A stretch of 45,811 nucleotides of DNA from VFZS01 sp964353255 (GTDB lineage Bacteria; Acidobacteriota; Terriglobia; Bryobacterales; Bryobacteraceae). The translations under genes and the position numbers were made by a program. The DNA is taken from the NCBI GenBank assembly GCA_964353255.1, contig CAYGVJ010000022.1:1-45811 (forward strand), in the 5' to 3' direction. This document shows positions 12,180-20,525 of this stretch, in pieces. Numbering within the stretch: position 1 is the first letter of the stretch; every line of letters starts with the position of its first letter. The notes under the pieces were generated by a model, which was not told where the DNA came from, did no database searches, and saw only the letters and a list, made by a program, of their open reading frames with translations.

Positions 12180-12270
12180 AGCTGAAAACTGGGGGACACT
12201 CCGGGCTCAGCTTTGCGAATCGGTCAGGTGCCGTGGTACGCAGGAGTGTCCCCCCAGTTTTTTCGCAGCT
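12180..12270. repeat. REP-like inverted repeat after the barrel gene
   Basis: The arm at 12185-12202 (AAAACTGGGGGACACTCC) pairs with 12243-12260 with one bulged base. The pairing is extended by AGCTG (12180-12184) and CAGCT (12266-12270). The element fills the gap between two convergent genes and may act as a bidirectional terminator or be a REP/MITE-type repeat. Confidence 0.7.
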
Positions 12271-12284
12271 CCGGGAGTCTCCTC

Positions 12285-12758
12285 CTACTTCACTTCCGGG
12301 CTGGTGGCCGTGGCAGGTTCCGGGCCCCAGTTCTCGCGGATCACCATCGAGTCGTCGGAGAAGAAGCTGCGCCGGCCGTCGGTGTTGTAGACGACGGGGA
12401 TGGCGCTGATGGTGTAACCGTCCGGCCGGCCCTGCATCTCGAAGCGGTAACCGCTCTTGGTTCCCTGCGCCAGATCGCTGGTGATCAGCCCCGCGCCGTT
12501 CGGGGTAGAGCGGCCATCAGGGGAGGGGCCGAGCTGGACCAGCGAGGTGGCGAACTTGCCGAAATCGGAGCGGTACATGGCCTGGGCCTCATGCAAATGC
12601 TTGACCTGGGTCACGGCGGCGGTCTCCCGGCTCTTCATCAGGAACTTCGGGAGGCTGAAAGTTGCCGCCGTGGCGATGATCATGATGACAGTGATCACGA
12701 TCAGCAGCTCGATGAGCGTGAAGCCGCGCCGCTTGTCTTCCCGGACTGGATGCCTCAT
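12285..12758 (-). CDS. Type IV pilin-like (pseudopilin) protein
   Basis: A 157-residue protein with a class III prepilin leader: basic residues then the PilD cleavage motif RRGFTLIELLIV at about residues 11-22, with Glu at position +5, followed by a hydrophobic helix. The C-terminal part is a globular, pseudopilin-like head of about 110 residues. Start 12758 is chosen over the upstream ATG at 12788 because GGGAGAGAGG precedes it. It would be assembled into a type IV pilus or type II secretion pseudopilus, but no other pilus gene is present here, so it is an orphan minor pilin in this window. Confidence 0.86.
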   Translation of the reverse strand: MRHPVREDKRRGFTLIELLIVITVIMIIATAATFSLPKFLMKSRETAAVTQVKHLHEAQAMYRSDFGKFATSLVQLGPSPDGRSTPNGAGLITSDLAQGTKSGYRFEMQGRPDGYTISAIPVVYNTDGRRSFFSDDSMVIRENWGPEPATATSPEVK

Positions 12759-12902
12759 GACGCCTCTCTCCCTACTAGCGTATACCACGCCACTAGTTTG
12801 ACGCCGAGACGGACTCAGGCGTTCAAGAAGGCGGGCTCCTTCACCAAGCGGCGCGCCGCCGAAGACGATTCTCCCGCCGCTCTTGGGCCGCGAGCTCGAC
12901 GC

Positions 12903-14567
12903 TCATGTGGTGAGTTGCGGCGCGGCGGCACGCTCAGCGGCGACCGGGGCGGTCTCAGCACGGCACAGCCGCCTCTGCCGGTACTCGTAGGCCGCCCCGA
13001 TGAACGCCCGGAACAGCGGGTGCGGCTCCAGGGGCTTGGACTTGAACTCCGGGTGGAACTGGCAGCCCAGAAACCAGGGATGATCGGGCAGCTCGCAGAT
13101 CTCGACATACACCCCGTCGGGGGTCTCCCCGGCGGTGCGCAGGCCCGCGGAGGTCAGCGCCGCCTCGTGCTCCCGGTTGAACTCGTAGCGGTGGCGGTGG
13201 CGCTCCTGGATACGCCGCGTGCCGTAAGCGCGGTGGGCGAAACTGCCTTCGGCCAGCACGCAGTCGTAAGCCCCCAGGCGCATGGTGCCGCCCAGCTCAT
13301 CGACGCCCTTCAGCTCGCGCAGCTTGTAGATGACGCGATGCGAAGTGCCCGGATTGAACTCGGTCGAGTCGGCCTGTTCCAGCCCGCAGACGTTGCGGGC
13401 GAACTCGATGACCAGGGTCTGCATGCCCAGGCAAATCCCGAAATAGGGGACCTTGTTCTCACGCGCGTAGCGGATGGCCTGAATCATCCCCTCGATGCCG
13501 CGCTCGCCGAATCCGCCCGGCACCAGGATCCCGTCGTAGCGCTCCAGTTGGCGCAGGTTCTCCAGGTTGAGGAAGCCTTCAGAGCCAAGCCAGTTGATGT
13601 TCACCTTCAGGCGGTGGGCGAGCCCCCCGTGCAACAGCGCCTCGTTAAGGCTCTTGTAGGAGTCCTCGTAGTCGGTGTACTTGCCCACCAGGGCGATGGA
13701 GACTTCGTCGGCGGGGTGCTTGAGCCGCTCCAGCATGGCCATCCAGCGGGAAAGGTCGCGCGGGCCGGCCTCCAGCTTCAGCGAGCGCAGGATGATCTCG
13801 TCCACGTGCTGCTCGGCGAAGACCAGCGGCACCTCGTAGACGGAGGCGACGTCACGGGCGGCGATCACCGCCGCGACGTCCACGTCGCAGAACAGCGCGA
13901 TCTTCTCCTTCAGCTCCTGGGGAAGGAACCGCTCGGTGCGGCACAGCAGCATGTCGGGCTGGATGCCGATGGCGCGCAGCTCCTTGACGCTGTGCTGCGT
14001 GGGCTTGGTCTTCAGTTCCCGCGACGCGGCGATCCAGGGCACCAGGGTGACGTGCACGAAGACGGCGTTCTCCCGCCCCACCTCGTGGCGCAACTGGCGG
14101 ATGGCCTCCAGGAAAGGCAGCGACTCGATGTCGCCCACCGTGCCGCCGATCTCGGCGATGACCACGTCCACGTCGCCGGAAACCTTGCGGATGGCGGCCT
14201 TGATCTCGTTGGTGACGTGCGGAATCACTTGCACGGTCTTGCCCAGGTAGTCGCCGCGGCGTTCCTTGGCGATGATCTGTTCGTAGATCTGACCGGAAGT
14301 GACGTTGTTGTTCTGGGTCAGCCGGGCGTGCGTGAAGCGCTCGTAGTGGCCCAGGTCGAGGTCGGTCTCGGCGCCGTCGTCGGTGACGAAGACCTCTCCG
14401 TGCTGGAAGGGGCTCATGGTCCCCGGGTCAACGTTGAGATAGGGATCGAACTTCTGAAGCGTCACCCGCAGGCCGCGGCTCTCCAGCAAGCACCCGATCG
14501 AGGATGCCGCAATCCCCTTGCCCAGGGAAGAAACCACGCCGCCGGTGACGAAAATGTGCTTAGCCAT
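12903..14567 (-). CDS. pyrG: CTP synthase
   Basis: A 554-residue full-length PyrG. The N-terminal synthetase domain begins HIFVTGGVVSSLGKG (nucleotide-binding loop). The C-terminal class I glutamine amidotransferase domain shows the nucleophile Cys in YFGICLGMQ and the His/Glu pair in CQFHPEFKSKP. It makes CTP from UTP, ATP and glutamine. The ATG at 14567 overlaps the last eight bases of kdsB, so translation is probably coupled. The pairing is sensible because KdsB consumes CTP. In-frame codons upstream lie inside kdsB and are not part of the protein. Confidence 0.97.
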   Translation of the reverse strand: MAKHIFVTGGVVSSLGKGIAASSIGCLLESRGLRVTLQKFDPYLNVDPGTMSPFQHGEVFVTDDGAETDLDLGHYERFTHARLTQNNNVTSGQIYEQIIAKERRGDYLGKTVQVIPHVTNEIKAAIRKVSGDVDVVIAEIGGTVGDIESLPFLEAIRQLRHEVGRENAVFVHVTLVPWIAASRELKTKPTQHSVKELRAIGIQPDMLLCRTERFLPQELKEKIALFCDVDVAAVIAARDVASVYEVPLVFAEQHVDEIILRSLKLEAGPRDLSRWMAMLERLKHPADEVSIALVGKYTDYEDSYKSLNEALLHGGLAHRLKVNINWLGSEGFLNLENLRQLERYDGILVPGGFGERGIEGMIQAIRYARENKVPYFGICLGMQTLVIEFARNVCGLEQADSTEFNPGTSHRVIYKLRELKGVDELGGTMRLGAYDCVLAEGSFAHRAYGTRRIQERHRHRYEFNREHEAALTSAGLRTAGETPDGVYVEICELPDHPWFLGCQFHPEFKSKPLEPHPLFRAFIGAAYEYRQRRLCRAETAPVAAERAAAPQLTT

Positions 14568-15315
14568 GAGTGCCTGTCGGGTCAAACAGCCGTGCCACCC
14601 GCTCCAGGTCCTCCGGGGTGTCCACCCCCAGGGACTGGTAGTCGGTCTCCACCACACGGATCGAGTAGCCGTTCTCCAGGGCGCGCAGTTGCTCGAGCCG
14701 CTCGGCCAGCTCCAGCGGCCCGACCGGGAGCTGAGGATAGCGGAGCAGGAAGTCGCGCCGGTATACGTACAGGCCGATGTGCTTGTAGTGCTGCGCGGGA
14801 GGCCCCGGAGGTCCGAGCTCCCGCCGGTAAGGGATCAGCGAGCGGGAGAAGTAAAGGGCCTTGCCCGAGCGGTCGGTGACCACTTTGACCACGTTGGGGT
14901 CGGCCAGCTCGCGCGGATCCTCGATTAGCTTCTTGAGGGTGGCCATAGGGACAGCCGCATCCTCGAGCAGGCCCAGCACGGCGGCGTCAATGGCGTCCGG
15001 GTCGATCAGCGGCTCGTCCCCCTGTATGTTGACCGCCACGTCGGCCGCCTCCCCGGCCGCCACCTCCGCCACCCGGTCAGTTCCCGAGAGGTGATCGGCG
15101 CGCGTCATGCGCACGGGCGCTCCGAAGCGCCGCGCCGCCTCCTGGATGCGCTCGTCGTCGGTGGCAATGATCACCTGGCCGAGGTAGCGCGCCCGGACGG
15201 CCCGCTCGAAGACGTGCTGGAGCATGGGCTTACCCGCGATTGGCGCCAGAGCTTTGCCGGGGAAGCGGGAGGAAGCGAACCGGGCAGGAATCACGCCCAA
15301 GATCTTGGGGGGCAC
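14560..15315 (-). CDS. kdsB: 3-deoxy-manno-octulosonate cytidylyltransferase
   Basis: This 251-residue enzyme activates Kdo with CTP to give CMP-Kdo for lipid A-core synthesis, so the host has a lipopolysaccharide outer membrane. The family features are present: IPARFASSRFPGKAL at the N-terminus, then IATDDERI, NIQGDEPLI and HIGLYVYRR. The start is a GTG at 15315 without a visible Shine-Dalgarno sequence. An extended -10 element lies just upstream, suggesting a leaderless message. Its stop overlaps the start of pyrG by eight bases. Confidence 0.95.
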   Translation of the reverse strand: MPPKILGVIPARFASSRFPGKALAPIAGKPMLQHVFERAVRARYLGQVIIATDDERIQEAARRFGAPVRMTRADHLSGTDRVAEVAAGEAADVAVNIQGDEPLIDPDAIDAAVLGLLEDAAVPMATLKKLIEDPRELADPNVVKVVTDRSGKALYFSRSLIPYRRELGPPGPPAQHYKHIGLYVYRRDFLLRYPQLPVGPLELAERLEQLRALENGYSIRVVETDYQSLGVDTPEDLERVARLFDPTGTHG

Positions 15316-15320
15316 GTTCG

Positions 15321-15329
15321 ATCATATCA
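15321..15329 (-). promoter_or_regulatory. Extended -10 of kdsB, leaderless candidate
   Basis: On the minus strand TGA-TATGAT (an extended -10) ends five bases before the GTG start of kdsB. A transcript starting at the normal distance would begin at or next to the GTG. No good -35 box was seen. Confidence 0.4.
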
Positions 15330-15398
15330 CACCATGGTCTCCGCCGGGCGCGTGTTATACTGAAAAGTGCCGCAGCCGCGGAAACTGGGGTGCCCACG

Positions 15399-16394
15399 AT
15401 GGTTGCGCAAACGGCCCGCAAGTCCCTCTGGGTGATGATCGCTTGCGGCTGGCTGCTGGCTGTCTGGACGGCGCCGGCGCAGGATCCCAAAGTCACCATC
15501 CGGCCTCGGCCCCGGACCGCGGAGACCGAGGCCGCAGCTACACGCACCCCCAACATCCGGGTTCAATCCGACCTGGTCCTCATCCCGGTGACGGTGACGG
15601 ATCCGCTCAGCCGCTTCGTGACCGGGTTGGAGCAGGAGTTCTTCCGCGTTTTCGAGGACAAGATCGAGCAGACGGTGACGCACTTTGCCAGCGAGGACGC
15701 GCCCTTGTCGGTGGGCATCGTCTTCGACACCAGCGGCAGCATGGGCGCCAAGCTCCAGAAATCGCGCCAGGCGGTGGCCCAGTTCGCCCGGCTGGCCAAT
15801 CCCGAGGACGAGTTCTTTCTGGTGCAGTTTAGCGACCGGCCAGAGCTGACGGTGGGCTTCACTCACGAGGCCGAGGAGATCCAGAACCGGCTAACCTTTA
15901 CCCAGTCCCGCGGCCGCACGGCCCTGCTGGACGGCGTCTACCTGGCCATCCACCACATGAAGAAGCAGGCCCGCAATCCGCGCAAGGCCCTGCTCATCAT
16001 CTCCGACGGCGGCGACAACAGCAGCCGCTACACCGAGAGCGAGATCAAGAACTTGGTGCGCGAGGCCGACGTTCAAATCTACGCCATCGGCATCTTCGAA
16101 CCCGTCGCCTCGCGCGGGCGGACGGCCGAGGAACTCTCCGGCCCGAGCCTGCTGAGCGAGCTGGGCGAGCAGACCGGGGGGCGGCATTTCCCCGTCGACA
16201 ACCTCAACGAGCTGCCGGACGTCGCCGCCAAGATCGGCATCGAGCTGCGCAACCAGTATTTGCTGGGGTACACGCCCAGGAACGCGGAACGGGACGGCAA
16301 ATATCGGCGCGTGCAGGTCAGGCTGAAGCAGCCGCCGGGAATGCCCCCGTTGAAGGTCTTCTGGCGGCTGGGATACTATGCGCCCACACAGTAG
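15399..16394 (+). CDS. Secreted VWA protein, acidobacterial VWFA-related type
   Basis: A 331-residue protein with a signal peptide (TARKS, then a hydrophobic stretch to about residue 28), a proline/arginine-rich linker, and a von Willebrand factor A domain. The MIDAS motif DTSGS (Asp110, Ser112, Ser114) is intact, and the acidobacterial-type N-terminal part (DLVLIPVTVTD, FRVFEDKIEQ) and C-terminal RNQYLLGYTP region are recognisable. Such proteins are exported and likely mediate metal-dependent protein contacts; the exact role is unknown. ATG 15399 has only a weak GGGGTG upstream. It is followed by a paralogue, separated by a palindromic repeat. Confidence 0.85.
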   Translation: MVAQTARKSLWVMIACGWLLAVWTAPAQDPKVTIRPRPRTAETEAAATRTPNIRVQSDLVLIPVTVTDPLSRFVTGLEQEFFRVFEDKIEQTVTHFASEDAPLSVGIVFDTSGSMGAKLQKSRQAVAQFARLANPEDEFFLVQFSDRPELTVGFTHEAEEIQNRLTFTQSRGRTALLDGVYLAIHHMKKQARNPRKALLIISDGGDNSSRYTESEIKNLVREADVQIYAIGIFEPVASRGRTAEELSGPSLLSELGEQTGGRHFPVDNLNELPDVAAKIGIELRNQYLLGYTPRNAERDGKYRRVQVRLKQPPGMPPLKVFWRLGYYAPTQ

Positions 16395-16404
16395 CTGGCG
16401 CGAG

Positions 16405-16578
16405 AATCGGGGACTGGAAGGTGTGAAAAAATCGGCCCTCCGGCCGCTTGCTTACGCGCGCGGCTCGGCAACCCACTCGAGACACTTGGCTCCTGACCGA
16501 GCCGCGACCGGGTGCCCTATGGGCGGGGAGCGGTTTGGCCGGTTTTTTCACACCTTCCTGGCTAGCCTGTCCCCGATT
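16405..16578. repeat. Palindromic repeat, family A copy 1 (overlaps a gene start)
   Basis: Perfect 16-base arms (16416-16431 and 16543-16558) and 10-base outer arms (16405-16414 and 16569-16578) enclose a GC-rich core. The core matches, in reverse orientation, the core of the element at 31695-31825, sharing CTTGCTTACGCGCG, GGCTCGG and CCGAGCCGCGACC. The right end runs into the coding sequence of the second VWA gene. Confidence 0.85.
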
Positions 16579-17508
16579 TCCCTGCTCCTGGCGGCCGGGC
16601 TGGCCGGTGTGCCCGCCGGGGCGCAGGAAACCGGGCCGGTCTTCCGCACGGATACCCGCCTGGTGGTGCTCCACACCACGGTGGTGGACAGGAACGGCAA
16701 GCTGGTCACCACCCTGCCGCGCACCGCTTTCAAGGTCTTCGAGGACGGCGTCGAGCAGCAGATGAAGATCTTCCGGCGCGAGGACGTGCCGGTGTCGATG
16801 GGCATCGTTGTGGACAACAGCGGCAGCATGCGGGAGAAGCGGCGCAAGGTCGAGGACGCGGCCATGGCCCTGGTGAAGGCCTCCAACCCGCAGGACGAGG
16901 TGTTAATCGTCAACTTCAACGACGAGGCTTTCCTGGACGTGGACTTCACCAGCGACCTGAAGAAGCTCGAAGAGGGGGTGGCGCGCATCGACTCGCGCGG
17001 CGGCACCGCTATGCGGGACGCCATCGAGCTCTCGACCGAGCATCTGAAGGCCAAGGCCAAGCTGGACAAGAAGGTGATCGTGGTGGTCACCGACGGCAAC
17101 GACAACAGCAGCGAGATCACCCTGGAGCGGCTGGTGCAGAAGCTCCAGCAGAGCGAGATCCTGGTTTACACCATCGGCCTGCTCAACGAGGAGGAGCGGC
17201 GGGAGGCCAAGCGCGCCCGGCGCGCCCTGGACGCCGTCGCCACAGCCACCGGCGGCCAGGCCTTCTACCCCTCCCAGGTGGACGACATGGGCAAGTTCAC
17301 CCTGGCGGTGGCGCACGACATCCGCAACCAGTACATCCTGGCCTACACGCCCTCCAACCAGGCCATGGACGGCAGCTTCCGCCAGATCCGGGTGTCGGTC
17401 AACGGTCCCAACCGCCCCGCCGCCCGCACGCGCACCGGTTACTATGCCACCGCCGCCGCGCCGGCCCGCCGGGCCCCGGCGGGGGCCAAGACGAGCTTCC
17501 AGCCGTAA
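16519..17508 (+). CDS. Secreted VWA protein with repeat-derived 5' end
   Basis: A 329-residue paralogue of the preceding VWA protein, with the same layout: N-terminal region (LVVLHTTVVDRNG, FKVFEDGVEQ), MIDAS motif DNSGS (Asp99, Ser101, Ser103), and the C-terminal RNQYILAYTPS motif. The start is uncertain. ATG 16519 gives a plausible signal peptide (GRFF, then a Leu/Ala run to about residue 36). The first 20 codons lie inside the palindromic repeat, so half of the signal peptide is repeat-derived. The frame stays open further upstream through the whole repeat, but no good ribosome site is seen there. GGGGAG follows rather than precedes the ATG. Confidence 0.82.
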   Translation: MGGERFGRFFHTFLASLSPISLLLAAGLAGVPAGAQETGPVFRTDTRLVVLHTTVVDRNGKLVTTLPRTAFKVFEDGVEQQMKIFRREDVPVSMGIVVDNSGSMREKRRKVEDAAMALVKASNPQDEVLIVNFNDEAFLDVDFTSDLKKLEEGVARIDSRGGTAMRDAIELSTEHLKAKAKLDKKVIVVVTDGNDNSSEITLERLVQKLQQSEILVYTIGLLNEEERREAKRARRALDAVATATGGQAFYPSQVDDMGKFTLAVAHDIRNQYILAYTPSNQAMDGSFRQIRVSVNGPNRPAARTRTGYYATAAAPARRAPAGAKTSFQP

Positions 17509-17594
17509 GGTCCGGGTTGCTGCCGCGCGTCACGGCTCCGGCTGCTGTATACTGTCAGGAACCCCTGAAGTCAACACCTGGCAAGGAGAGTCAC

Positions 17595-18719
17595 ATGCAG
17601 GTGCCATTCTATGGACACGTTCGCCAGTACCACAACATCCAGGCGGAGATTGACGCCGAGCTCCAGGAGGTTCTGGAGAGCGGGCAGTACGTCATGGGCC
17701 CGATGCTCGGGCGCTTCGAGCAGGAGCTGGCCGCCTACCTCGGCATGAAGTACGCCGTGGGCGTGGGCAACGGGACCGACGCGCTGTGGCTGGCGTTCCT
17801 GGCGCTGGGCATCGGCGCGGGCGATGAGTGCATCACCACCGTCAACACGTTTTTTGCCACTGCGGAAGCCATCTGGATCGCCAACGCCACCGCGGTATTC
17901 GTGGATTCCGATCCCCGCACCAACTGCATCGACCCCGCGCTGATCGAGGCGGCCATCACGCCGCGCACCAAGGCCCTGGTGCCGGTGCATCTCTACGGGC
18001 AATGCGCGGACATGCCGGCCATCCGCCGGATCGCCGACCGGCACAACCTGCTGGTGATCGAGGACAACGCCCAGGCCATCGGCGCGCGCGGCGACGGCTT
18101 CAAGATCGGCGGGCTGAGCGACGCCGTTTGCACCAGCTTCATCATCCAGAAGAACCTGGGGACCTTCGGCGACGGCGGCGCGGTGATCATCAACAGCGAG
18201 AAGGTTGATCGGGCGATCCGCAGACTGCGCAACCACGGGTCAGAGAAGCGCTCCTGCCACAGCATGGGATACAACAGCCGCCTGGACGACCTCCACGCCG
18301 GGGTGCTGAGCGCCAAGCTGAAGCACATCGACCATTGGAACGATCTGCGGCGGCAGTGGGCCGCACGCTATTCGGAGGGGCTCGCCGGCGCGAGTAACAT
18401 CACGCTCCCTTACGAGGTCCCCGGGTATCGCCACATCTATCACCTGTACGTGATCGAGACCCGGAGGCCCGAGCAGCGCGACCCGCTGCTCGAGTTCCTC
18501 AACGACCGGGGCATCGATGCCAAGTGCCACTACCCCATCGCCATCCACCAGCAGGAGGGGTACCCGTGGGGCAAGCCGGCGCGCATCGCCACGCCCTTGA
18601 CGAATTCCGAGCGCAACGCCGCCTGCTGCATCTCGTTGCCCATGTTCCCGGAGCTGACCGCCGAAGAGGTGGACTACGTTATCGAGAAGCTGCGGGAGTG
18701 GGATCGGACCCAGTCATGA
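17595..18719 (+). CDS. DegT/DnrJ/EryC1/StrS family aminotransferase
   Basis: A 374-residue PLP-dependent sugar aminotransferase of the fold-type I DegT family. Visible features are the GNGTDAL phosphate-binding turn (residues 59-65), the VIEDNAQAIGA segment with the PLP-contacting Asp, and the Schiff-base Lys186 in FIIQKNLGTFGDGG. These enzymes transaminate keto-sugar nucleotides to amino sugars. The start follows AAGGAG, and the stop overlaps the next start (ATGA), so it is translationally coupled to a Gfo/Idh/MocA oxidoreductase that could provide or modify the keto-sugar. Confidence 0.93.
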   Translation: MQVPFYGHVRQYHNIQAEIDAELQEVLESGQYVMGPMLGRFEQELAAYLGMKYAVGVGNGTDALWLAFLALGIGAGDECITTVNTFFATAEAIWIANATAVFVDSDPRTNCIDPALIEAAITPRTKALVPVHLYGQCADMPAIRRIADRHNLLVIEDNAQAIGARGDGFKIGGLSDAVCTSFIIQKNLGTFGDGGAVIINSEKVDRAIRRLRNHGSEKRSCHSMGYNSRLDDLHAGVLSAKLKHIDHWNDLRRQWAARYSEGLAGASNITLPYEVPGYRHIYHLYVIETRRPEQRDPLLEFLNDRGIDAKCHYPIAIHQQEGYPWGKPARIATPLTNSERNAACCISLPMFPELTAEEVDYVIEKLREWDRTQS

Positions 18720-19783
18720 GCGAGAAATACAGAGTCGTCGTGGCAGGCCTGGGGAAGCGGGGGATGCACCATGCCCTGGCCTTCCAGGCGAACGCTCGCT
18801 TCGCGGTCGTCGGCGTCTGTGACATCGACGCGAGCCGGCTGGAGGCGGCAGCGACGCGGCTCGGCGCGCCCGTCAAAGGAACGGACGCGCGCCAGGTGGC
18901 CCTGGCCGTCCGCCCCGACGTTTTCTGCTTCTGCACGCTTCCTGAGCTGCGCATCGGGATGGTCTGCATCGGCATCGAGAGCGGCGCCCGGCTGATCGCC
19001 ATGGAAAAGCCCATCGCACTATCGAGCGCGGAGGCCATGGGGATCAAGAGGCTGCTGAAGGAGAGCGGAGCCCGCGCGGTGGTCAGCCACCAGCATCGCT
19101 ACGGCGCGCACTACCGTAAGGTGAAGGAGATCATCTCGAGCGGCGCCTTGGGGCGGATTCATACCGTCTACGGCACGGCCACGGGCTGGATGATGCACAT
19201 GTTGAGCCACCTGATCGACTACTTGCGCTGGTTCAACTCCGAAGCCGAGGCCGAGTGGGTGATGGCGCAAGCCGCCGGCCGCGGCAAGCTCTCCGACGCG
19301 CATCCTTCACCCGACTACCTGGCCGGCTTCATCCACTTCGCCAACGGCGTGCGGGGCGTCCTCGAGTGCGGCGCTGGCGCCCCCGACGTGCCGGAGGTCG
19401 AGTACTGGTGGCGGAAGTGCCGCATCGGAGCGCAGGGCACCGAGGGCTTCGCCGAAGTGCTGACCGGCGGAGGCTGGCGGGCAGTCACGCGAGACGGCGT
19501 TGCCTCCGGGCCCGGCTCGATGAACTACGACTTGGATATGCCGCCCTACATCCAGCAGATGGCCGACTGGTTGGATGACCCGGCGCAGGTCCACCCCTGC
19601 CACTTCGAGAGTGCCTACCAGGGACTGGCAATCATGATGGGCATGTGCCGCTCGGTGGTGGAGGGCGGCCAGGTGGCTCTGCCCCTGGCGGACGGCGCCG
19701 ACGAAATCGCCCTGCTGCGGGCGCACCTGACCGGCAAGCCAGTCCTCTTCTCGATGCCGGCCAACGCCAAAGAATACGGCTGA
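18716..19783 (+). CDS. Gfo/Idh/MocA family oxidoreductase
   Basis: A 355-residue NAD(P)-dependent sugar dehydrogenase-like protein. The N-terminal Rossmann fold starts VVVAGLGKRGMHHA, and the family's EKPI motif is present at about residue 100 (AMEKPIALS). The C-terminal domain holds the MSHLIDY-type His/Asp segment (LSHLIDYLRW). The start overlaps the DegT stop by four bases, so the two form an operon, probably for amino-sugar or cyclitol metabolism. Its last codons (MPANAKEYG) recur 3.5 kb downstream at 23264-23296. Confidence 0.92.
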   Translation: MSEKYRVVVAGLGKRGMHHALAFQANARFAVVGVCDIDASRLEAAATRLGAPVKGTDARQVALAVRPDVFCFCTLPELRIGMVCIGIESGARLIAMEKPIALSSAEAMGIKRLLKESGARAVVSHQHRYGAHYRKVKEIISSGALGRIHTVYGTATGWMMHMLSHLIDYLRWFNSEAEAEWVMAQAAGRGKLSDAHPSPDYLAGFIHFANGVRGVLECGAGAPDVPEVEYWWRKCRIGAQGTEGFAEVLTGGGWRAVTRDGVASGPGSMNYDLDMPPYIQQMADWLDDPAQVHPCHFESAYQGLAIMMGMCRSVVEGGQVALPLADGADEIALLRAHLTGKPVLFSMPANAKEYG

Positions 19784-20144
19784 GCCTCCCCGTCGTGGAC
19801 ACGTTTCGAACTTTGGTGGCCTGTCCGCCGCCGGCGATCCGCGCGCTCTTCACTCAGATCCAGGAGATCGCGGATTGCTGAGCAGACGCCGCCCGGCGAA
19901 CTCGACTCCGCAAGTCGGTCAAAAGGTGGACGGAGGGCCATACCGCCCCGGAATCGACTGATTCAAAACGTCTTACTTAGACTTGCACCCAGAACACCGT
20001 AGCGCAGCAAAAAATACTCTTGACAAGTGGAGATATGGTGATATAGTGTTCTATAGCAATACATCAACGCGGTGTTCCAATCGGCCATGCGGACCCAACG
20101 AAGCTGCCAGAGAGAACACGGAGAAGAGATAGGGAAGGAGAACC
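19784..20144 (+). other. 361-base gap upstream of the GntR-ABC operon
   Basis: No gene was recognised. The left 200 bases are ordinary GC-rich sequence with a short meaningless open frame. The right part is distinctly AT-richer and holds the promoter and operator of the regulator operon, then a leader of roughly 90 bases ending in GAAGGAG. Confidence 0.6.
20020..20055 (+). promoter_or_regulatory. Promoter with TATAG-N4-CTATA operator
   Basis: TTGACA (20020-20025), 16 bases, then TATAGT (20042-20047). The -10 is inside a perfect inverted repeat TATAG-TGTT-CTATA (20042-20055), a suitable autorepression site for the downstream GntR-family regulator. The promoter is well formed; the operator role is inferred from position. 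Confidence 0.7.
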
Positions 20145-20525
20145 GTGCAGATCCACGTCAACCCCGGTGACGAGCTGCCCATCTACCGGCAGATCGTGCG
20201 CCAAGTCACGGACGCGATTGCGGGCGGACGGATGAAACCGGGCGAGCAACTGCCCTCGCACCGCGACCTGGCGGTGCAACTCGTGATCGCACCATTGACA
20301 GTGAAAAAAGCGTACGACGAGTTGGAGCGCGCCGGGCTGATCCTAACGCAGCGGGGGCGGGGGACGTTCGTCGGCGAGCGTCCTCCGCAGCCGAGCCGGG
20401 AGGAGCGGAAGGAGCGCCTGCGCGATGCCGCACGGCGGCTGCTGTCGCAGGCATCGCTGACGGGAAGTTCGTTCGAGGAAGTGACGGAGTTGCTCGCCGA
20501 GATGAGAGAGGAGACGGGCCAATGA
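20145..20525 (+). CDS. GntR family regulator, YtrA type
   Basis: A short 126-residue GntR-family protein. Residues 1-77 form the winged helix (PIYRQIVRQV, PGEQLPSHRDLA, LTVKKAYDELERAG), followed by a 45-residue helical tail and no large effector domain, which is the YtrA pattern. It starts with GTG, with GAAGGAG just before. YtrA-type regulators normally repress their own ABC-transporter operon, which is exactly the neighbourhood here. Its stop overlaps the ATPase start (ATGA). It probably responds to envelope or antibiotic stress by analogy; the ligand is unknown. Confidence 0.92.
   Translation: MQIHVNPGDELPIYRQIVRQVTDAIAGGRMKPGEQLPSHRDLAVQLVIAPLTVKKAYDELERAGLILTQRGRGTFVGERPPQPSREERKERLRDAARRLLSQASLTGSSFEEVTELLAEMREETGQ

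Noticed and set aside
12213..14879. 888-residue open frame on the plus strand across pyrG
   Set aside because: It is antisense to pyrG, kdsB and the pseudopilin and has no family motifs. It is a composition effect.
17517..17553. A promoter (TATACT near 17548) for the first DegT gene
   Set aside because: A -10 is present but no -35 sits at an acceptable distance; the nearest TTGCTG is 25 bases away.
19795..19881. A short open frame after the oxidoreductase gene
   Set aside because: 28 residues with no ribosome site, no homology recognised, and no conservation evidence.
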